Source of the DNA: Ignavibacteriaceae bacterium
Lineage (GTDB): Bacteria > Bacteroidota > Ignavibacteria > Ignavibacteriales > Ignavibacteriaceae
DNA length: 15,382 nucleotides
Reading direction: 5' to 3'
Assembly (NCBI GenBank): GCA_025455085.1
Contig: JALONF010000010.1
Coordinates: 1 to 15,382, forward strand
Below, piece by piece: positions 14,857 through 15,382 of this stretch. Positions within the stretch are counted from its first letter, which is position 1. Every line of letters starts with the position of its first letter. The notes beneath the pieces are model-generated. The model made no database searches and had not been told where the DNA came from. It saw only the letters and a program-made list of their open reading frames with translations. Both the position numbers and the translations under genes were made by a program.

Positions 14857-15382
14857 ATGAGTGACCTGTTAATAGTTTTCATCGGTCTTGCAATTATGTT
14901 CTATATTTTCTTTGTTCTTGGAACATCAAGAACTGCTATCAACAAGGGATTGAACGGAACGCTCTGGTTTCTTTTCTCACTAACTCTTCCTCCTATTGCC
15001 TACATTTCCGTACTGCTTGCAACTCCAAAGCAAGTTAAAACTAAAGAACAATATGGCTTTGCGGAAAATATTATTATGGACTTATCCCAGCCATTTGTGG
15101 ATCTGGCACATACTTCACGTGCTTTATTTGGTGTCAACCTTTCATATGTTTTAGAAGGTTTGACTTATTTCGGTGTTGTTGGTCTTCTGGCGATTTTCTT
15201 TAATGATTTTATTAAGCTGGATGATATTGATGCGGGCAGAATGGTAGGGATACAAACTGCGGGAATCACAATTGCAATGCTTTTTCTTGGAGCAACAGTA
15301 GATTGGATCGGTTTAAGAAAATCATTGCTTATTGCTCTTTCATTAATGCTGGTCGGAAGAATACTTCTAACTATATCACCCG
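14857..15382 (+). CDS. MFS/POT-like transporter, N-terminal part (3' end outside window)
   Basis: The frame stays open from ATG 14857 to the window end (175 residues seen). Two hydrophobic helices come first (LLIVFIGLAIMFYIFFVLG, 4-22; TLWFLFSLTLPPIAYISVLL, 35-54), then a polar stretch (55-90). Next is NLSYVLEGLTYFGVVGLLAIFF (94-115), which resembles the first helix of proton-coupled oligopeptide transporters (E..ER..yyG...ll). After AGITIAMLFLGATVDWIGLRKSLLIAL comes a match to MFS motif A (G-x-x-x-D-x-x-G-x-R-K, about 145-155) between helices 2 and 3. Motif A normally lies near residue 60-75, so this protein has about 80 extra N-terminal residues with two helices. The transported substrate is unknown. 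GAGG four bases upstream supports the start. Confidence 0.78.
   Translation, partial: MSDLLIVFIGLAIMFYIFFVLGTSRTAINKGLNGTLWFLFSLTLPPIAYISVLLATPKQVKTKEQYGFAENIIMDLSQPFVDLAHTSRALFGVNLSYVLEGLTYFGVVGLLAIFFNDFIKLDDIDAGRMVGIQTAGITIAMLFLGATVDWIGLRKSLLIALSLMLVGRILLTISP

Overview
The window is AT-rich bacterial DNA with tightly packed genes. Several starts overlap the previous stop (ATGA and GTGA junctions), and few genes have a Shine-Dalgarno sequence. The gene content (a reg_prop/Y_Y_Y sensor kinase, a DUF4301 protein, B12-type radical SAM enzymes) points to the Bacteroidota/Chlorobiota/Ignavibacteriota group, most likely an Ignavibacteria-like organism. This placement is inferred from gene families, since no rRNA or other marker gene is present.

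Region 1 (3-5583) looks like part of a biosynthetic cluster. Five plus-strand genes run almost without gaps: the C-terminal part of a radical SAM enzyme, a class I SAM methyltransferase, a GT4 glycosyltransferase, a full-length B12-binding-type radical SAM enzyme, and a second methyltransferase with an NPPY motif. A radical SAM/SPASM enzyme converges on them from the minus strand. A glycan, glycolipid or other glycosylated small molecule that is methylated and radically modified is the simplest reading. The product cannot be named from the sequence.

Region 2 (5584-10109) is regulatory. It holds a 1077-residue sensor kinase with fourteen propeller repeats (probably two seven-bladed propellers), a Y_Y_Y domain, one membrane helix and a HisKA_3/HATPase core. 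A NarL/LuxR-type response regulator follows 16 nt downstream. After it come two near-identical TACATA-N2-TATGTA palindromes, 51 bp centre to centre, and then an 88-residue protein of unknown function. A possible circuit is sensor, then regulator, then the palindromic sites, then the small protein. A GC-rich hairpin closes the region.

Region 3 (10123-15382) holds a DUF4301 protein on the minus strand with UDP-sugar-pyrophosphorylase-like motifs. Divergent from it is an ACC deaminase/D-cysteine desulfhydrase family PLP enzyme whose 5' end appears broken by a one-base deletion in an A run. Next comes an orphan REC-PAS-PAS-histidine kinase, then the start of an MFS/POT-like transporter that runs off the window end. 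No gene-free stretch exceeds about 200 bases. I saw no tRNA, rRNA, insertion sequence or CRISPR array.
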